Of a DNA stretch of 64,000 nt, positions 59,326-64,000 are shown piece after piece. Position 1 is the stretch's first letter; the number at the start of each line of letters is the position of its first letter. The stretch is from Bos javanicus. Lineage: Eukaryota; Chordata; Mammalia; Artiodactyla; Bovidae. The stretch spans positions 50,579,724 through 50,643,723 of the forward strand of contig NC_083877.1 in NCBI RefSeq assembly GCF_032452875.1, read 5' to 3'. A program made the position numbers and the translations under genes. The notes below the pieces were generated by a model. That model made no database searches, was not told the origin of the DNA, and saw only the letters and a program-made list of their open reading frames with translations.

Positions 59326-60169
59326 CAAAAGATTTTCAGTTTAAAAGTCAGTCATTAAAGAGGGAAAGAGACAAAGAAGAGCTTTTATTTTTTTCTGTCC
59401 CTACAAGAAAGTGAAGTGTTGGTAAATGGTGTAGGGATGTTTGGCCAGCAAACAACAAATACAGAAGATTAACGAAAACCCACAAAGTCAAAATTATTTT
59501 ACGAACAAAAGCAAATTTCATATAAATCCATGAGTTTTTAAAGGAAAATAGGCTGCTTAGAAATATCTTTCTAAACTCTGAAATGGATTCCATGGAGGAA
59601 CCACCCAAAATTTGCTCTCTGTGCCCATTGCTAATGACATGTGGCCAGTGGATGGAATTCCAGTTCTCGTTGATCTTCAGAATGTTCAGGGGGTGCCAGA
59701 GAAGCACTTTGGCTGTTGCAGAATCAATCAGTGGTTAGTGCCTTCATCTCGTCCGATTTGCTATGGATGACGACCTAGTGGCCCGACTGCAGACATTTAA
59801 TGTTGATCTTTCTCTTCCTGTTTTCCTATGAGGACAATGATACAGAACTCTTGGCTTGAAATTAGTCAGTAGCTAAAGAGCACAAGCCAAAGGCTTGTTA
59901 TTTCTGGAACATGTTTAACCATAGCATGTGAATAATTAGAAGTACAAGGAATGACTCACTGGTTCAAAACCTTCTCCAACATCAACTCGTATCTGTTGAG
60001 CTGTCTTGCCCATGGGGTGTTTTGTACTTTTCAGCCTGACACTGAATTGGGGTATGTGAAAACCAAATTGTTCCCCTCCAATAGGCCAGGAATTGTTCCA
60101 CCCAATCCAGTGTGGATCCTTGTTGCTCAAATGGGGCTCTATACAGACAAAATCAGCAACACCAGGAAC

Positions 60170-60290
60170 ACCAGGGCTAGAAACATGGACTCTTGGGCCC
60201 CACCTCAGACCTACTGAGTCAGTATTTGCATTTTGACGTGATTTCTAGGTGATTCAGACACATGAAAATTTGGGAAGCACAGGTCTGTTT
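60170..60290 (+). repeat. MER5-like DNA transposon remnant (tentative)
   Basis: GGACTCTTGGGCCCCACCTC, GTATTTGCATTTTGACGTGA, CTAGGTGATTCAGACACATG and GAAAATTTGGGAAGCAC follow the order of hAT-Charlie non-autonomous elements. Confidence 0.6.
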
Positions 60291-60782
60291 GTCTGTAATG
60301 TTGTTAGGGGAGGAGAAACTATTTCATTTCCCTCAAGGTAACTCTCATTTGCAGTGAAGAGGGGGATGCAGTAGGTGAGGACAGAAGTTGAGTAGAGCAG
60401 GAGTCGTGATGATTAAGAATCTGGTCAGAAGACAAGAAGATACCCCTTCTTCTTATGTTCCCCGATATACCAGGGAGCACAGCATAAAGCTGCACCATCC
60501 AATCTGGAAACCCAGTCTGGGAACATTCATAGATCCTGATTTGTGGTGGCACCCTGGCTGCAGGGAATCCTGCATCAAGCCAGGGGAGCTGGAAGACATG
60601 ACCATACCAACAGGGCCAGGTCTGTTGAGAGGAAAGAGTAAATCCTCCGGAAATCCCAGGGACTTGGATTTGAGTCCTCTCACCCTCACCATATTCAGGA
60701 ACCAGGTCCTCGGGCAAGTCTAGCCTTTCACTGCCGGGTAGGTGTTTGCGTCTTCCTAACTTTGGTCTTTCTGCTGTAACAG

Positions 60783-60872
60783 CACGTCAAGGACATCATC
60801 CTGCAGTCCAACCCGCTGCTGGAGGCCTTCGGGAATGCCAAGACGGTCCGGAACAACAACTCCAGCCGATTT
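60783..60872 (+). CDS. MYO1E: MYO1E exon 6 (residues 141-170, switch I)
   Basis: This 90-nt exon, phase 0 at both ends, encodes HVKDIILQSNPLLEAFGNAK followed by TVRNNNSSRF. NNNSSRF is the core of switch I, which coordinates Mg-ATP; the intron falls just before the expected GKY. SNPLLEAFGNAKTVRNNNSS is shared by myosin-Ie and -If, so the subtype comes from exons 2-4. By this numbering the Ala codon at 60837-60839 is residue 159. A159P is a reported human MYO1E variant in familial focal segmental glomerulosclerosis; here the residue is Ala. Acceptor TGCTGTAACAG is adequate. Donor TTT|GTGAGT has a weak exon side and a consensus intron side. Confidence 0.97.
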
Positions 60873-62310
60873 GTGAGTTTCTTTCCTGTGATAGAGAGTG
60901 CCACCTGATTGATGTTGTTGACATTCCTGATTTAAGTTCTGTGTCCCCAAGGAAATAGGGGTTTTTCACACATTATCAGGAGGCTGCCTTTTTGAGCTTT
61001 TTTTACTTTTCTCTAGTGGTGAACTGTCTGGCTTCAATTCACCCTTTGACTCAAGTTCTTTTTGAGCCTTGGGGATATAAATAAGATAATTTTTGAAGCC
61101 AGTTCTCAACTCAAGTTGCCTTCCTAAGGAAAGTGGAAATGTCAGCTTTGGTCTTGGAGAAGTTTCTTTGCTTTGGGCACTGGACAAAAGGCCTTCTTTC
61201 CCAACTGAAGAACCCAGGAGACTAGATCCCAGGTCTTGTCATCTTGTTTTGCTTTGTAGATGTGTGGACCCTGGAGGGGGAACTTTGATCTGGCACCTTA
61301 GAGAGAAACTTCTTCCTGTCTGTCGGCCAGAGGGAGCTGACTGCTTACCCTACCCTTCTTGGCCTTGTGTGTGTGTGTTTGGCATGTTCTTGTAACATAA
61401 TGACATGCCAGAATGACTGACCTTAGCCTACATGTTGCTCCTAACTGGCCTGCTTACCGAAAGTAATGAAAATATCAGCCGAATGCCTTGAATGCCTAGT
61501 TAGACATTTTTCTGTCTGAGTGTCTCCCGAGGGGGTGAACTGGAAGGCTGGCAAGGATGAATATGAATATATTCCCTTTGACAAAAAGCCACGTTTACAG
61601 AGAAGTGAATGTTTGCTCAGTAGCTTTGATTTATGTAGATTTTGTATCTTATCTCAACCATAGATTATGTCTGGCAGTAAAGCACTTAGGGAACCATCTG
61701 TGATGTGGATTCTGTTCCATTTTAAAATAAATAAGTGAGAATTTTGGAGAAAAGCAATTTCTTTTTTATCCTTCTGTTTTAGAAGGAAGCTTCTATTTCC
61801 AAGAGAATTCTTACTCAGTTTTCATGGAGTAATTGTTAAGCTCCCTGGTGAGTTTTATCTGTCAGAATTGCCCTTCCTTTCCTCACTGTTTAATACTATT
61901 TGAACTATTCACTCATTTGTTCTTCTCTAATTTTTCTGTTCAATGCCAGGGCTATGTTATCTTGAAGTTTCTAGGTAATGAAACAGGAAAAAAGATGTGA
62001 ATGAATTTTTCACTGGATCTTTTCTTCCCTGATTGTCAATCTCAATCTGCCTTTTATAAGGATTTGAGCAAATTTAACTCTCTAGCTACCCAACTTCCTT
62101 CTTTTGCCTTCCTTACTGAGCAGAAAAGTAACCAAATCAATATTTCCTTTGATAGTTCCAATATAAATTATTCTTTTGTCTTTGGACAAGGAGGCTATAG
62201 CAGTCAGTTTTTGTAAAGAAAAGCAGAAATACCCAGAATTTATTATTTTTCTGATAACAGAATTTCGTACAACCTTGATAGAATGGTGGGAAAAGCGTAC
62301 AGAAAGGCAG

Positions 62311-62345
62311 TACACACACACACACACACACACAGATACACACAT
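62311..62345. repeat. (CA)n microsatellite
   Basis: About ten perfect CA units followed by an interrupted GATACACACATA segment. Confidence 0.95.
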
Positions 62346-62389
62346 ATGCACATGGGCATACTCATAGCAGAATCTGATGGGGCATCAAA

Positions 62390-62935
62390 AGATGTGCTCA
62401 TTAGTAATGAGAGAAATGTAAATTAAAACCATATACATTTTTGGTCTCTCAGATGGTGAAACATTAAGGAGGAAGACACTATTTGTTAAAGACTGACATC
62501 TTCTCTCAGGAGAGCAATTTGGCAGTTCTTATCAAAGTTTAAAATGCTCATTGTCTTTGACCCAGCAATACTTTTAGGTTATAATATCCATGTTCCCTGT
62601 TAATAGTAATTTATTTTAAAATATATCCATAATATATTATTAATTTTTTTGAAAAGGTTATAGGACAATATTTATAATATGGTCCCATTTTTATTTTAAA
62701 ATGCACATTTATATAAAGCATAATTAAGGTATCTGCAAATCGATGTTTGAATATACTATTACAGTGATTAGTAGGAGGAGGTAGAAGTGCTTCAGGGTGG
62801 GATTATGGGTAATTTTACTTCGCATGGACTTGCAGTGGGAATCATCAAAATTCATCTATTTCCACTTACAAATCTTTTCAAGTTTCAAGAACTGTATTAT
62901 GAAATATTTCAAACACTATTTTAAAATAAAACAGT
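62390..62935 (+). repeat. Old L1 3' region (L1M-type)
   Basis: GTGCTCATTAGTAATGAGAG, AATGTAAATTAAAACCATAT, TGACCCAGCAATACTTTTAG and CAATATTTATAATATGGTCC are arranged as in old L1 tails. Confidence 0.65.
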
Positions 62936-63157
62936 GAACGTTGAGGTACCCAGTACCTAATTTAAGAAGTAAAACATTACCAAGAACTGAGGTTTCTTTT
63001 CATTTATGAATTAAAGTATCATATCCTCTCTTTATATAGTTTCCTCCTTCCCTCAGGCTGCTTACAACAAAACTAAACTTTTTGATCTCTCATTATGGAT
63101 TTTTGCCTTTTAAATTACAATTTTGAGTTGTGTATAAGCATTCCTATTACATTAGAG

Positions 63158-63625
63158 CAGTGATTCTCAAACTTGGCCACATATGAAAAACACCCAGGTG
63201 GACTTCCCTGGTGGTCCGATGATTAAGAATCCACCTGCCAGTGCAGGGGACATGGGTTTGATCCTAGATCTGGGAAGATCTCACATGCCGCAGAGCAACT
63301 GAGCCCATGTACCACAACTCCTGAGCCTGTGCTCTACAGCTCAGGAGCCACAGCCACTGAAGTCCACACACCCTAGAACCTGTGCTCCCCAACAGGAGAA
63401 GTCATTGCAATGAGAAGCCCTTGCATCGCTGCAGGAGAGTAGCTCACGCAGCAGTGACGATCCAGCACAGTCAAAAAACAAACCAGCTAGACCTCTTACA
63501 GCTACTCATGTCTGGGTGCCAGTCCCTGCAGCTGATTTACTTGTCTGGAATGGCATCGGGCAGTATTTCTTAGAGGCTCCCAGGATCTTTCTAGTGGGCA
63601 GCCAAGGTTGTGAACCATTAACAAA
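63158..63625 (+). repeat. hAT-Charlie-type element split by a SINE
   Basis: The left end CAGTGATTCTCAAACTTGG (63163) and right end GGTTGTGAACCATTA (63607) are inverted versions of the CAGTGGTTCTCAAC terminus. The right half contains CTTAGAGGCTCCCAGGATC. The CHR SINE at 63201-63483 interrupts it. Confidence 0.7.
63201..63483 (+). repeat. CHR-type SINE, near full length
   Basis: Sense copy: GGACTTCCCTGGTGGTCCGA, GATCTCACATGCCGCAGAGC, GAAGTCATTGCAATGAGAAG, then GATCCAGCACAGTCAAAAAAC as A-rich end. Confidence 0.9.
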
Positions 63626-64000
63626 AGGACTTGAGAGTTTGCCATTTACCAAATCTGCCCTTTGTGGCTTTGACATCCTGTTTTGTTTCATCTCTGTCCC
63701 TAGATTGATAGGGAATGGGGTGGTGTGGTGGGGTTGGACGCAAATGGACACTGAATTATTCCCTGCAGAAATAACACGCCCAAAGGGAAGGATGGAGAAG
63801 GATGGCCACGGAAGGAAGCACGAGGGGTCTTGTTGAGCAGACTTTGTCGTGAACCACTGTGGTTTGGATAGCAGTCGTTTGTGGTCCTCCTCTATGTCTG
63901 CTGCTTCGGGATGTTTGTCTTGGGGTTTATTTTTAGGAGAGGGAGAGGAAAGAGTCAGCAGATTAAGACAAATAGACAATTAGACTGTGGATTTCTTTTG

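Larger units (their letters stand above)
56706..60782 (+). other. MYO1E: MYO1E intron 5
   Basis: A 4077-bp phase-0 U2-type intron. It starts GTGAGT and ends with a CTAAC branch match at 60756-60760 before TTTCTGCTGTAACAG. It holds two Bov-tA SINEs, an old L1 tail, an old TIR element, a GGAT/GATA repeat and a hAT-like remnant. 59330-60160 and 60300-60750 look unique. Confidence 0.92.
60873..64000 (+). other. MYO1E: MYO1E intron 6, 5' part
   Basis: It starts GTGAGT after switch I. I searched for the continuation (expected GKYFEIQF-like) and did not find it, so exon 7 lies beyond the window. 60900-62300 and 63630-64000 look unique. The rest is an old L1 tail, a CA repeat and a hAT-like element with a nested SINE. 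Confidence 0.85.

Overview
The window is repeat-rich, CpG-poor vertebrate nuclear DNA from a ruminant, most likely a bovid. The lineage call rests on many BOV-A2/Bov-tA SINEs, six BovB (RTE-type) LINE copies, cetartiodactyl CHR-type SINEs and artiodactyl-style L1 3' ends. No bacterial, phage or plasmid features and no CRISPR arrays are present.

The only gene I can support is MYO1E (unconventional myosin-Ie, a long-tailed class I myosin) on the + strand. Five consecutive coding exons, numbered 2-6, lie at 25935-26078, 36042-36131, 39220-39314, 56618-56705 and 60783-60872. Together they total 507 nt and encode residues 2-170, the N-terminal part of the motor domain: purine-binding loop (exon 3), P-loop GESGAGKT (exon 5) and switch I (exon 6). 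Intron phases join without a break. Exon 1 (5' UTR plus the start codon) lies upstream of the window and exon 7 downstream. No promoter or CpG island is visible, so bases 1-25934 are the 3' part of a long intron 1.

The most notable signal is intron 2 (26079-36041, 9963 bp). Its 5' splice site reads GTATCCTTT, and CCTTAACT sits about 16 nt before the 3' AG with no polypyrimidine tract. These are hallmarks of a U12-type intron removed by the minor spliceosome. The other complete introns in the window have ordinary U2-type sites.

Layout: intron 1 (1-25934) holds scattered Bov-tA SINEs, MIRs, a rearranged + strand BovB (about 19860-20915) and a - strand BovB with a 241-codon open frame (about 23533-24274). 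Intron 2 holds a - strand BovB with reverse-transcriptase sequence (31746-33155) and a + strand BovB 3' end (33838-34132). Intron 3 (36132-39219) holds a mostly repeat-free block at 36650-37075. Intron 4 (39315-56617) is the most repeat-dense, including a nested L1/SINE/BovB pile-up at 45283-48640, an LTR remnant and a BOV-A2/Bov-tA hairpin. Introns 5 and 6 carry Bov-tA SINEs, old L1 tails, a terminal-inverted-repeat element and a hAT-type element split by a CHR SINE. I found no convincing new gene system; the findings concern splicing signals, repeat architecture and possible regulatory sequence.
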